From positions 802,552 through 866,551 of the forward strand of contig PDUO01000019.1 in assembly GCA_003008705.1 (NCBI GenBank): DNA of 64,000 bases, written 5' to 3'. The stretch comes from Pezicula radicicola (lineage: Eukaryota; Ascomycota; Leotiomycetes; Helotiales; Dermateaceae). The notes below the pieces were generated by a model, which made no database searches, had not been told where the DNA came from, and saw nothing but the letters and a program-made list of their open reading frames with translations. This document shows positions 11,452-22,739 of this stretch, piece after piece (positions within the stretch are counted from its first letter, which is position 1; every line of letters starts with the position of its first letter). The position numbers and the translations under genes were made by a program.

Positions 11452-13664
11452 CTAGCCCCAAACATCCTCTTGCCATTTCCTCGTCTTCCTCATCCGTTCC
11501 AACCATTCCTTGACTCGATCCTCATTCCAAGCCAACCTATCGACAAGCATACCCCGAAGTCTTCCCCCAACTTCCCGTGCCATTCCTGCACTACCACAAA
11601 TGTACAATGAAGCATCTTGCTCTATCAACAATCTAAGCATTTCATCCCCCCTCTCTTCCACTCTGTCCTGCACGTACATCTTCCCTCCCTTCGTATTTAC
11701 TTCTTCTGTACGCGAAAACGCAGTAATAATTTCGAAGTTCCCTTCCGATGCCTCCCTAATCTTCTCCAATTCATCTTGGTACAAAAAGTCTTCTGAGGCA
11801 CTGCGACACCCGAAGAATAATATCGTTTTTCCAACTGCTTTCCCTAAAGATCGCATTCGTGCTCGCTCTGCAATAAAGGCGCGGAATGGTGCGATACCAC
11901 TGCCAGCTGCAACCAGGATAACAGGAGCTGAGAAGGCAGTAGGTAGACGGAACTTCGATGTGCGGATGTGAGCAAAGACTCTACTATCTTCAACGGATTT
12001 GGTTTGCGTATGATTGAGGAGATAACTAGTTGTGAGACCGGGAATGGGTTGGAGGTTTGCATTGTGGGTTGAGGTTGCTACCGTAATGTTGATACGTCGA
12101 GGACTTATCACGGCAGAGGAGGAGATCGAATAGTACCGTGGTGTTAATACTGGTAAGGATTCGAGAATAAAAGACAATGGCAAGTTTGACCACGAACTTT
12201 TGTCACCTGGTTCAAGTGTCGATTCGAGGAGACGGCCAAAAGTTACGTGATTTTTGGAGCAGTAGTCGTGGTACAATTCCTTGTCCGCGCCTAGCTGTGA
12301 AAGTCGTGCTTTAGCTGATGGTGAAGGTGCAAACTTTGCCAAGGCTGAAACTGTTTCCCGACCAACAGGAGCGCAAATCTCAAGGTAAGATTGGAAAAGT
12401 GCATAAAGTGTTGTAGGCGAAGGGATGTTGCATTTATCCACAGGTTCAAGATTGGATATGAGTAGAGGCGTAGCCTTCCTGCTTTCCAAACCAAGAACAT
12501 CTAATAGACGAACTATTTCGTGTTCTGGGTTTGAGGGATAAATAGCCAGATGGTCGCCAGTTTTATATTTCAACCCAACGTTCTCGCTGATGTCAAACTC
12601 CACATGCAAGCAATTCCGGTCTTCGCTTTTCAATAGCTTCTTTGCATCCTTGACTGGCAAATGGTGAACTTGTGAGCTACTCGGTGCATTGGTGTTACGT
12701 ATTGGCTCTCCGAGATGAAGGTCGATGATGTCTAATGAAGTATCCTCCACCACCTTCAAACTTGGATGATATTCGTCCGGACGTTCCTCAAGTCCCAGCT
12801 TCTCTCGAAACATCCCGAAAAGAGAATGCTTCCATTCAGTGAAATCTTCCTCCGTAGTCCCTTGGGAATCATCTGCTTTGCCTGTTGGTAATAAAGCCTT
12901 TGCCTCCATGGCATCGAGTGCTTCTGTGAGAAGGTCGATTACTCGATTATAGAGTCTGTAGTTCTTGTTGCCAAGGCCAAAAGCGGCATACTGCAAATTT
13001 TGGAATGGCACTTTGGTGGTAAGTCCTATTTTCAAATCTATTAGTACATGCCCTTAAAGTTTAAAGCAGTATCTCAGGCGAGCAGTTTCTTGGCGGCACT
13101 GAAAGAATTTTTTCTTACTGTTAAATTCCAGCCAACTCATAAGCGGAGTAGTATTATCGCTAGGATCCCCTTCGCCATAGGTAGAGACAATAAAAATCGC
13201 TATTTTCGAAGCTGGAATGTTCGCAATTGATTCTGGATCATAGTCTTGAAGATCACAAGCTATGGTATCGACTGCAAAGTGATTTCGGCAATCTCTAGCG
13301 AGCCTGTTTGCAAGACCTTCAGCCGTTCCAGATTGAGACCCCCAGAAAATAACGATTTGTTTGTTCTATTATCGTCAGCTTAATACTTAGAAAGGTGGCA
13401 CGTCATAGTTACACTTTCTGCAAGCTTGACTCCGATATCCCGCGTAGCAGCTGTTTTTGTGCCATGTATATCTTCTTGCTGTGGTTTTTCATACCAAACA
13501 TAATTGTAAGGATCTGGTTTGTCCCAAGTAACACCACGTAAGAAATAGATAACGGTGATAACAGCGACACATACGAGCGCCGCAATATCGTCTGCTCGTG
13601 CAAGTCGAACTACACTCGGTATAGACTCCAAAACAGGGACATCCAGAACCTTGGAGAGCGACAT
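11452..13664 (-). CDS. NADPH-cytochrome P450 reductase paralogue
   Basis: Three exons, 13664-13413, 13365-13119 and 13025-11452, give about 690 residues, the normal reductase length. A membrane anchor (DIAALVCVAVITVIYFLRG, residues about 26-44) is followed by the flavodoxin domain: WGSQSGTAEG (FMN phosphate), STYGEGDPSDNT and GLGNKNYRLYN. The FAD domain has RYYSISSS. The NADPH domain has AAGSGIAPFRAFIAERA, FFGCRSASEDFLYQDEL and LYICGSA. The C-terminus EDVWG resembles the usual DVW(S) end with its stacking Trp. It would pass electrons from NADPH via FAD and FMN to ER P450s. It is transcribed divergently from the P450 at 14649, which suggests a dedicated partner. The short exon-3 acceptor was chosen from the TACTAAT branch site 15 bases upstream. 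Confidence 0.92.
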
Positions 13665-14648
13665 TGTGATTCAGGGTAAGGTATCTTCGCAATCTTTCAG
13701 CAGTTTAAAAAATATTGAACATGACAATTCTTAAAGAACACAAGGAGGTCGAAAGAAAGTAAGAATAAGGGTATTCGTGAGTCTTAATGTGTAAACTACT
13801 GGATCTTATGTTGAGTTACTAATATAAAATTCCAAGTCCAGAGTATAGTCATAACGAAGGCAACCTCCGCCAAAGCTCAAAATGGCATTTACATGTGGGG
13901 TTGAACAAGGCCTCCGAATAGAGTAAAAGCGTGCACGGTAGGGGAAATTGCAGATTGTAGCTCTGCGGGGAAGAAGTTTTAGCTCTCATATGCACTAAAA
14001 GTTGCCACTTCACTAAAATAAATCGAAATTCCAAGAATTTCCACTTTCAGCGTGCTCGAGGCAAGTCTGCTTCGGCATCATTTGTGGGGAAGCAAGGATC
14101 TAGCATAAGCGAGAACTTCAAAAGGGGGAATATTGCCTCAGTCGTCTAAGGAGAGATAAGTCCCCACGAAGTAAGCACCTAAAGACCAAACGATTGTGGA
14201 GAAGAATCTTTTTTCTCAGTACTTCCCCATTTCCCCGGATCTATCGGTAGCGTCATATTTGCTTTTATTTCTCCCACAAAACAATGAACGTGCGTTGTCA
14301 AACGGAATAATTTCCTAGTTGGGTTGGCATCACTTATCAATTGACTTAGTTGTATCTTTTAACCAAGGAAAAAAAGGCTGTTTGGCTCAGGCTGAGTGGA
14401 TCTTCAGTGTTACCTTCCTCTTATCCTACTCTATTTTCTGACTTGGTCACTTGAGGAAGAGACAAAGCTTCCTCATTGAATAGTACTCCGCAATTGCCAA
14501 CGTTGAGCTTTTATATGTAGCAATATCAAGACACAATACATCCACAAACGTCTAGGTCTTTTCTTCTTAATATATCTCGACAAGAGAGCTACTTCGTACC
14601 TTCCAATTCTTCATCTTGTTTTACGACTTTTGCTATCATACCTACAAC
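13665..14648. promoter_or_regulatory. Shared divergent promoter of reductase and P450
   Basis: About 980 bases separate the start codons of the minus-strand P450 reductase and the plus-strand P450. It contains no convincing gene. A TATATG element at 14512-14517 lies about 135 bases before the P450 start and could be its TATA box. Such an arrangement allows co-regulation. No specific operator could be recognised. Confidence 0.5.
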
Positions 14649-16350
14649 ATGTACGGCTACCTTCTTGCAGCCTTCGCAGGCATCTCTCTCTTCACATACA
14701 TGATAATCATACCCATCATCATTTACTTCCGCGATCCCAAAGGCCTCCGAAAATACCACAACCTCAACCTCATATCAGGAATCACAGATCTCAGCTTTAT
14801 CTACGAAGCCAATCAACCATTCCGATCGAAGAAACTCCGAGAAGCACACAAAAAGCACTCTATAATTCGAGTCGGACCAAACTCGTTGTCTTTTGGAGAC
14901 GTAGCAGCAATCAAGGTAAGTCCTCTAGCAGTAGTAGAGCGCTTGTATGATTTAGAACTAATTATTATGAAGGATATCTATGGTCACAGCACCAAATGCA
15001 CCAAAGACGTCTTCTACGACACCCTCGCAGGTTCCCATCATCACCTTGCCGACGCAGTCGACAAAACAGACCATCAACGTAAACGCCGTATCTTAGCCAG
15101 CGCCTACGCACTCAAAAACCTCGAAGGATGGGAACACAAAGTAACCGACAAAGCCGCACGACTAATCACCGGTTTCGATGCCCGTTGCACAGCACCTCTA
15201 TCAAAAGAAATCAAACGTCCAGCACCAGAAGACCTAACCGTTGATTTCCGAGCATGGGCAAACTTCTTCAGTCTAGATGCCATTGCCGATATCGGATTAT
15301 CAGAACGTTTAGGTTTCTTGGATGCAGGTGATGATCTCGTTACGGCTGAGGAGATGGATGGGACTTTATTCAAGGTTAATTATCGACAATGTCTTCATGC
15401 TACTGCGCGTAATCAAGCTGGTCTTGTTTGGTCATATGAATGGTTTCCATTCCTGACTAGAATTTCTAAGATTCTTTCACCGGAGTATCGGAAGAGGTGG
15501 GAGTTGAATAAGGGTTGGGATGGTATCGTTTTACATCGTGCTACGCAAAGACTAAAGCGTTACCGAGCTGGTGAGAAGTTGGAAGACTTCTTTCAGTGTT
15601 TGATGGAGGATAAGAATGGGAATCCAAATGGTATGGAGTGGGGAGAAATCGTTGCTGAAGTATCGATTATGAGTAAGTCACTTCCTATCCAATCATTAAA
15701 AGCTATTATTACAAGACTAACGCACGAAAATAGTGAATGCGGGTTCTGATACAACAGCCATCGCAATAAACAACGTCATGTACAACCTTCTCAAGAACCC
15801 AGAATGTCTCAACAAACTCCGCGAAGAACTTGACGCAGTTCTTGATGCCAACGACGTCGTGGCGCCTTACGATAAGGTCAAACATCTACCATACCTCCGT
15901 GCATGTCTCGACGAATCCCTCCGAATTCTACCACCAACTACTTTCGGACTCCCAAGACGTACACCACCTGAAGGAATACCAATCGTCGGGGATTTCATCC
16001 CAGGCGACACAACCGTAGCAATCTCAGCATATGTTGCACATCGCGACGAGACTGTATTTCCTGATCCTGAATCCTACAAGCCTGAGAGATGGCTAGGTGA
16101 TGAAGCTAAGGACTTGCAGCGAGCTTTTATCACGTTTAGTACTGGTGCACGTGGTTGTATTGGGAGGAATATTAGTTATTTGGAGCAGGCCGTTTTGTTG
16201 GCTTCGATCGTGCATAGATATGAGTTTGCTTTACCGTCGTCGGATTGGGAACAGGAGAGGAGGGAGAATTTTAATCTCATGCCGGGATCTATGTGGATGA
16301 AAGTTTGGAGGAGGTCAATGGATGAGGAGGCGTTCAGTGAGAAGGCTTAA
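14649..16350 (+). CDS. Cytochrome P450 monooxygenase
   Basis: Exons 14649-14915, 14973-15672 and 15734-16350 give 527 residues. The first intron is 57 bases and in frame, but it is recognisable by GTAAGT, an ACTAAT branch site and AG. The start is the ATG at 14649; an in-frame TTG further upstream is not a plausible start. An N-terminal membrane helix (YLLAAFAGISLFTYMIIIPI) precedes a P450 fold: AGSDTTA (I helix, oxygen activation), DESLR (ExxR), YKPERW (PERF-type) and FSTGARGCIGRN (haem loop with Cys ligand). The reaction would be a haem-dependent hydroxylation at the ER. It resembles the large fungal group that includes benzoate 4-hydroxylase and isotrichodermin hydroxylase, but the substrate is unknown. 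It is paired head-to-head with a reductase at 13664. Confidence 0.93.
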
Positions 16351-16606
16351 GCGATTTGCTGTTTAAATGAGCCTGTACCTATACAGTCAACAATTCAGTT
16401 ATTACCTTGAAATCATTCCACATTTCACGTTTATAAGTTTGAAAAACTTTTGCCAAAAAATTAGTCCTTCTTTGGCCTCACAGCTATACTGATACTTTCA
16501 TAACTGTTATCTTAACCAACACGTACTTCTGTTATAGCTCTTGGAACTTTTTTATCAAGACTAAAATGTACAGTATCAAAACCACAAGATACAGTTAGGT
16601 AACTAA

Positions 16607-19232
16607 TTACTTTACACTTGATGAATACCAGCCCCAACACTCTTTTAATTTCTTTTGTATATCCCCAGTTGGCCAAGCATTTTTTTCATCTGTGTAATGC
16701 AGGATATCAAGCATTGCCTGTTGTTCTCTTGCGTCCGAAAACTGATCGCCACCTAAAGAAATGGAATCGATGAGCATCACACACATCTACTCAATACAGA
16801 TAGAAATGAGAAGAAATAGCGTACCCACTGCAATTGCCATACACGCAGAATTCATAGTAGGTGGAGCACGGCGGTTTGCGATTGCCATGCCGCAAACTCG
16901 GCGTACAATTTCTATTATCTCTCCCTGAATGTGCACGAGTAAGCAGTTTTGTCTTTAGTCAAATAGGAATGAGATTTGAATGATGCTGACCTCGATTCTG
17001 CGAACTGCTTCCTTTTGCGAGGGTCCAAGTCGGGGAATCCGAGGATCGAAGACAGTTAGTAAGATCTTAGATAACTCGTGATGTGAAACACCAATTACTA
17101 AAAGCAGTGAGCTATGACGATATCAACCCGAAGAGGAGATCTATAGCGCTTACCATGGCAGTCAGAGAGGAACCAGATCTCGGGATAAAATTCCCCATTC
17201 AATAAGTCAGGTGGTCTCTCAAAAATAGGTCCGAAGCTATTAGGCCTACATTGAGACCAACCATGATGGTACTCCACAAGACGATCATAGTCAACTTTGT
17301 TGGTTCTGTTCTCACCGTAGCAGTATAGAATAACGTCTGCACAGTGAACAACTGCCCTGTGAGACCAAGTATAGTCATCCGTTGGTTCCAGTGATCTGTA
17401 GCTCTCGCCAACTTTAGTAGGAAGACGAAACGGTCTCTGATTTACTATGCCATTTTTTAGAACCAGTGTACCACAAGAAGGACGGTAAATAGTTACTGAA
17501 AGCCATATAAACCTCCTGTCTGTATGCCACACGAAAAACGGCTCGGCGTAAACCAGTATCATAAACCGATGCATCGGCTTGGGCATCGAGGAAAACCTGG
17601 GTTCCGCGCAGACCAGTCTCCAAATCGCCACCATTAAAAGGTGCTATAGCTGTTTATTAGCTCATGGATCACGAAACGTAACTAACATTCTGCGTGGCAC
17701 CTACCATCGACTTCCTCATAGAAACGGAGAATAGCTGAGGCTGCAAGCAGATTCTCGTCAAACACGGCATCGGCATTCTCGGAGAGTGAAACTAAGTGCT
17801 CAATGCATCTACTATGGTACCTATAGTCAAAATTTCCGAGTTAGTTTAAGCAGTCTAGATGGCCCAAGAGCACGTTAAGGTCTAGACATAATGACTAATG
17901 AAGTCCAAAGGGGCAATTCTGCTTCGAGAAACTAAGTACCTACTCCACCGCGGTCTCAATCTGCAAGCCTGGGAGACGGTTGCCAAGATACTCCACCTCG
18001 TTGTTTTTCTTGTACTGGTCAAGACGACACAGGTGTCTCGCTGAGGCAGTATAGATAGCGTTCAAAAGTGGCGGACAGCTGCTTGCTCTCTGAGGAACTA
18101 TGAGACCAAAATGGCGATCCGGATCGCAAAGATCAAACTAAGGTTACCACAGTAAGCTATTGAATTTAGAGACACAATCAAGGTTTCATAAGAGAATAAA
18201 ATTTCCGATGTAGGGTAATTCCCACGGGGATCCTCACCCAACATGCAAGATTATCAATGAAATAACGCATCAGGCAGGCTTCTTGAATATTCACTTGCGG
18301 CCAGAAACGTAGAACATGATTCTCTGAAGCCGTCTGGTGGTAAGTTTGATTGGTCACTTCCGAGACTGGCGAATGAAAGGATACGGGTTGGTGGTGGCTA
18401 CCCTGACCCTGAGTATCTGACAGCTCGGCAGCCTGGAGGAGAGATTCTATCGTGACGTGACGTTCTGCTTCCAATGAGGCTGATGGAAGCTGTGGCGTAT
18501 TAGAACGTGCTTGTATCTGTGGGCCATTGCTTCGCCCGCTACTATCATCGGTGTATCTCCTCTTACTAGGGGTGACAGCATATGTGCTTCCTTGAAATGA
18601 CCGTGGGGTCCAAGAGTCTACCGAATCAATAACCGAGACACCATCTTCAAAAGCGGCTTGGGTCTCCGATTGAGCTACCGATCTGACTGGTCTGACTTGA
18701 GAACTTGGAGTTGAGGCAAGTTCGGGCACTGGAGTGATACCATAGAATTCCTGGAGCTCAGCCGTCTCGTCCACAAATTCGGAGCAGACTACGTGTGTGT
18801 AAGTCTCGTATTGGACTCATGTAGAAGAAAAGGAGTGCAAAGCGACGGAAATATGCAATATTACTTTTTCCTGAGACTCTCACCCATTTCTGATCCTTCG
18901 AGAAACCAGAATCGTATCTAGCACTCGATCCGTGCCGAAAGCGCAGCGGCTTTGAGACAACTGGTGCCTTTCCAGTGACAGTACCACTTGCAGAACATTC
19001 TGAAGGGTTCTCTGATTTCGGGTCAGCGCATAACTCCCCTACGTCACTGGTTCAGCTGAGATTGGTTTCTTTGGACATAGAACGTGCAAGTTGGCCTCGG
19101 ACTAACCGATATTATGCCCTTCATCCGCCGTCTTCCTATCAGCGCGTGGTTGATTTAGCATTACTTCGTTTGAAATATGGGGTTTTCCCTGTTCGTCACT
19201 CACGACGGGCTAGGGGCTGGAGCCTCTTCCAT
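16607..19232 (-). CDS. ARCA-like fungal transcription regulator without a visible Zn2Cys6 cluster
   Basis: Eleven exons with consistent phases: 19232-19204, 19135-19107, 19038-18865, 18788-18238, 18137-17944, 17820-17705, 17643-17497, 17444-17154, 17097-16991, 16924-16825 and 16752-16607, about 627 residues. The core reads [14 protein letters not shown], then a Ser/Pro-rich linker, then [57 protein letters not shown] and [19 protein letters not shown]. These resemble the conserved C-terminal region of ARCA-type zinc-cluster regulators. In those proteins a Zn2Cys6 motif precedes the LRFRHG segment; here no CxxCx6C is readable. The two first exons (29 bases each) are the least certain part. A TATA box 78 bases upstream supports the start. 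It is divergent from the inositol-type transporter and a likely local regulator. Confidence 0.7.
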
Positions 19233-19309
19233 TTGCAAGGAAAGGAAATTGTGGGAGAAAAGGAAAGAGGAGGGAGGCGCAGGAATTGCTAGAAGCGGGG
19301 GAGGAATGG

Positions 19310-19317
19310 TATAAATA
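19310..19317 (-). promoter_or_regulatory. TATA box candidate for the ARCA-like gene
   Basis: The block GGTATAAATACC (19308-19319) contains a TATA element readable on either strand. It sits 78 bases before the proposed minus-strand start at 19232 but nearly 490 bases before the plus-strand transporter start. It is therefore assigned to the minus-strand gene. Confidence 0.45.
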
Positions 19318-19635
19318 CCTCTTTCAGCAGGCGAGTGTAGGGATGGATAGGTTAGGCGCCGGGAATTGCCCCGGCTAGCGATGAGCAGCCAACCCCAACC
19401 TCTAACCCCAAACCCCCCAGATATGCCCCGGAATTCACACCTACAGGCTTTACAGGCTAACCCAACTTCCCCACAAACCTGGTTTATCGCTGCCGCAGCA
19501 GAAACACGACTCGCGCTACAAATTCCCCATTTCATCACTTACTTTGGAGCATCTGATGCACTGTTGATTTTGCCGTCATCCTTTCACAGTCGTAGGTTTT
19601 CCTTCGTCTTGTCTATCCTGTCAACCGTCACCGTC

Positions 19636-19642
19636 TATAAAT
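19636..19642 (+). promoter_or_regulatory. TATA box candidate for the MFS transporter
   Basis: TATAAAT lies about 160 bases before the transporter ATG at 19803. It is followed by a pyrimidine-rich leader, as is common for strongly expressed fungal genes. Confidence 0.4.
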
Positions 19643-19802
19643 CGAACAGTATCCACTTCCATCTCAAGTTCTTCATCACCTTTCAGTCATTCCTTGACCC
19701 AGACAATATTATTTTCCTATATTTTCCAATTGCCAGAGTTGAATTACAAAGCCCTTTCAAGCCCTTATTTTAAAAGAAAAGCCTTCGATCCGAACTATCA
19801 TC

Positions 19803-21574
19803 ATGGGTGCCTCACCAGAGACCGAGTACAAGACCGAGCCCGAGAGTATTCATGTTGAAAATCTCTCAAATTCATCCTCATCTCTACCAACACCGGATCA
19901 CCTAGATGAGCTCGATACTATCGAGCTTACCGATTCTGGTAGATTTGTCTGGCTTGTGGCAATAACGGCCAGCGTTGGAGGACTGCTTTTCGGTAAGTCC
20001 GTCACATAACTCATCCTTCTCACCGATAGTTAGCTGATGATAGGCAAAATTAGGATACGATACTGGAATCATCTCCGCAGTGCTTATATATCTCAATCAT
20101 GATCTTGGCAAGGTATTGGACTCGAGCGAGAAGGAGCTTATCACATCTATTACTTCTGGTGGCGCTTTTATCGGAGCAGTCGCAGCAGGTGTGACAGCAG
20201 ACCGTTACGGAAGAAAAGGAGCAATCTATATGGGATGTCTACTTTTTATTATCGGCGCAATCTTGCAAGCTACGGCCTTTTCACTCGCTCAAATGACTGT
20301 TGGTCGGTTTGTTGTCGGACTTGGTGTCGGTTCTGCCGCCATGATCGTGCCAGTAAGCTCCAGCTGCCCTGCTATTCTCGGACTTAGAGCTTTTCTAACG
20401 TCGAACTATAGCTCTATATTGCGGAGGTTGCTCCAGCAAAGTTCAGAGGTCGCATGATTGGTCTTGACAATATGTGTATTACAGGAGGCCAATTGATTTC
20501 TTATGGCATTGGAGCCGCGCTCGCAAATGTTAACCATGGATGGTAAATACCTTCAAAGCACTATATTTCACAGAATACCACTAACTTGTTTTCAGGCGTG
20601 TTATGGTTGGCCTTGGTGCAGTTCCAGCATTTGTCCTAGCCGGCCTCCTCCCTTTCTGCCCTGAGTCACCACGTCAACTCATTTATCATGACAAGCCCGA
20701 AGAAGCAGCACGAGTCATCCAGCGAATTTTCCCTAACGGTACCGAAGAGCAAGTTCGGCAGAAAGTCAGACATATTACTATAGCAGTGCAAGCATCTAAG
20801 GATCTCAAGTATGGAAAGGGTGACCGGTGGCTTCTTAAGCAGCTTTACGTCGTTCCTAGTAACTTTAGAGCTCTTATTGCGGCCTGTGGTTTAATGGCGA
20901 TTTCTCAACTCAGCGGTTTCAACAGTCTTATGTACTACTCTTCAACACTCTTCGCTCTCGTCGGATTCGCCAATCCCGTAGCTGTGGGAACAATCATTGC
21001 AGCAACTAATTTCATCTTCACACTGGTTAATTTCATGGTTGTTGACAGGGCTGGCCGTAGACGTGTACTCCTGTCCACCATGTGGGGAATGGCTCTCTTC
21101 CTTGCTCTCGCCGCTATAGCCTTCCACTGGATACCCATCAATCACGATCTGACTCTCGCAACCACTAAGGTCGGCTGGCCTGCATACACTGTACTAGCAT
21201 GTATGATCTGCTACGTCGGCTTCTACTCCTCCGGAATCGGCAATATGGCCTGGGTTTCATCCGAGTTCTTCCCCATGGAAGTGCGGGCTTATGGCACTAT
21301 GATGCTCACCTGTTCATGCTGGGGTTCCAATATCATTGTCGCTTCCACCTTCCTTACCCAGATGGAAAATACCACTCCATCTGGTGCATTCGGATTCTAC
21401 GCAGCTATCTGTTTCTTCGGCTGGATTGCAGTTTACTTCTGCTATCCTGAGGTTAAAGGGATGACACTTGAGGATATTCAGGAAATATTCAAGCATGGCT
21501 TTGGTGTAAAGTATGCTCGGAATCTACAAAAGGATCTTAAGGAGAAGCGAAGAATGGAAGCTGCTAGAGTTTGA
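19803..21574 (+). CDS. MFS sugar transporter, myo-inositol transporter type
   Basis: Exons 19803-19992, 20054-20352, 20412-20542 and 20596-21574 give 532 residues. A soluble acidic N-terminus is followed by about 12 membrane helices. Diagnostic motifs are GGLLFGYDTGIIS (first helix), ADRYGRKGAI (loop 2-3, RxGRR/K type), PESPRQLIY (PESPR after helix 6), ISQLSGFNSLMYYS (helix 7, QLSGxNxxxYY), DRAGRRRVL (loop 8-9) and PMEVRAYG (PxExR). The order SSEKELITSITSGGAFIGA after helix 1 is characteristic of the Itr1/Itr2 inositol:H+ symporter branch. It would import inositol or a related polyol across the plasma membrane. It is divergent from the ARCA-like regulator and near an inositol dehydrogenase-like gene, so uptake and oxidation may be linked. 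Confidence 0.92.
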
Positions 21575-22739
21575 GGAGAATGTAAAGGGGGATCTTGAAA
21601 GAGCCTCGAGGGGTTTTAGTTGTATATATGGCTATATCTCCTGTACTTTAGTCCTTTATGTATTTATGACTCATATAACGCTTGGTCATATTAGAAAAAA
21701 GGCTCGAAAGTTCGAACGCTTTCAGTGACTATTGTATGAATTTGTCTATAAGAGGTCATTTTGGGTAGTCTAAGTGAGTTACTCAAGCTAAGTTACTCAA
21801 ATACATCTCTCATTTCTAAATAGAGATCTATTCAAAATAATCTCTTATAAACCAATCCGTACGGTGTATCAATTAATTCAATTAAACCACGAAGTTTCTT
21901 CGTGTCTGAAATAATTGACCGAAATTTACACAGGCCACAACACCAAAAATCAACTAAAAATCAACTAAAATCATTCCTTTACAACTCAGTACGCCTCCAA
22001 TTCGGAGGTTAAAATGACAAAGTATTAGTTAGTTAGTAGTCCATTTATTTACGGTTGTAGTCTATGCTAATTTCGGCCACTTGTTTCGGACACGAAGAGG
22101 GGGGTTCTCGCTAATAATAGGGGTGAAATATATCGCTTAAAATTCAGGACAGTGCAATGGCTAGAGTCATCAAATTCTTATGACACACAACGGCACCAGA
22201 CTTCAAACTAGAAAGCAGATATCTTGCTCTGAACCTAGCTTCCGATAACTAGAAATTTGATGCGATAGAGTCGATGTCAAGAAAGGATCCTTTAAAGGTT
22301 CGCTAAAGAATTCAGATACCATATGACTCTAGTCCTGGTGGTCGGTAGTTTTCGCTCACTACTCAAAGAGCTAATCTTGGTTGAAGGTGAAGCCGATGCC
22401 AATGGCAATGCTATTTCAGCTTCAAATTCAATGCTATCAAAGCACAAATGTCATGAAAGTCATTTTGGCTATATGCACTCTGTACTGTTAAGGTATGCTT
22501 AGCGTCTCAGCCTATGTTTCAAATGTAAGCGGGTAAACTTAAAGTCAACAGTCACACAGGGCGCAACTTCGGGAAGGAGTAAATATCGCCTTAATTATGC
22601 TATTATTTAGCCCATTACTTTCCTATGAAGACGACTCCAAATATTCAAATAAGTCAACTTAAATCTTCTCCCCTAAAACCATTAGAAGAAAAGTCCGTTT
22701 ATTTTTGAAACATTATTGATATTCCTGTCATCTTTCAAC
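21575..22739. other. Intergenic, TA-rich
   Basis: About 1.2 kb after the transporter. No coding sequence, strong repeat or RNA gene is recognised. Confidence 0.5.

Noticed and set aside
11510..11971. Plus-strand 153-codon frame
   Set aside because: Antisense shadow of the P450 reductase C-terminal domain.
13100..13119. A 20-base intron in the reductase gene ending at the first CAG
   Set aside because: Too short to splice; a longer intron ending at 13026 with a TACTAAT branch site keeps the frame.
14616..14648. Earlier start for the P450 at 14616
   Set aside because: The codon there is TTG; the first ATG in frame is at 14649 and gives a normal membrane anchor.
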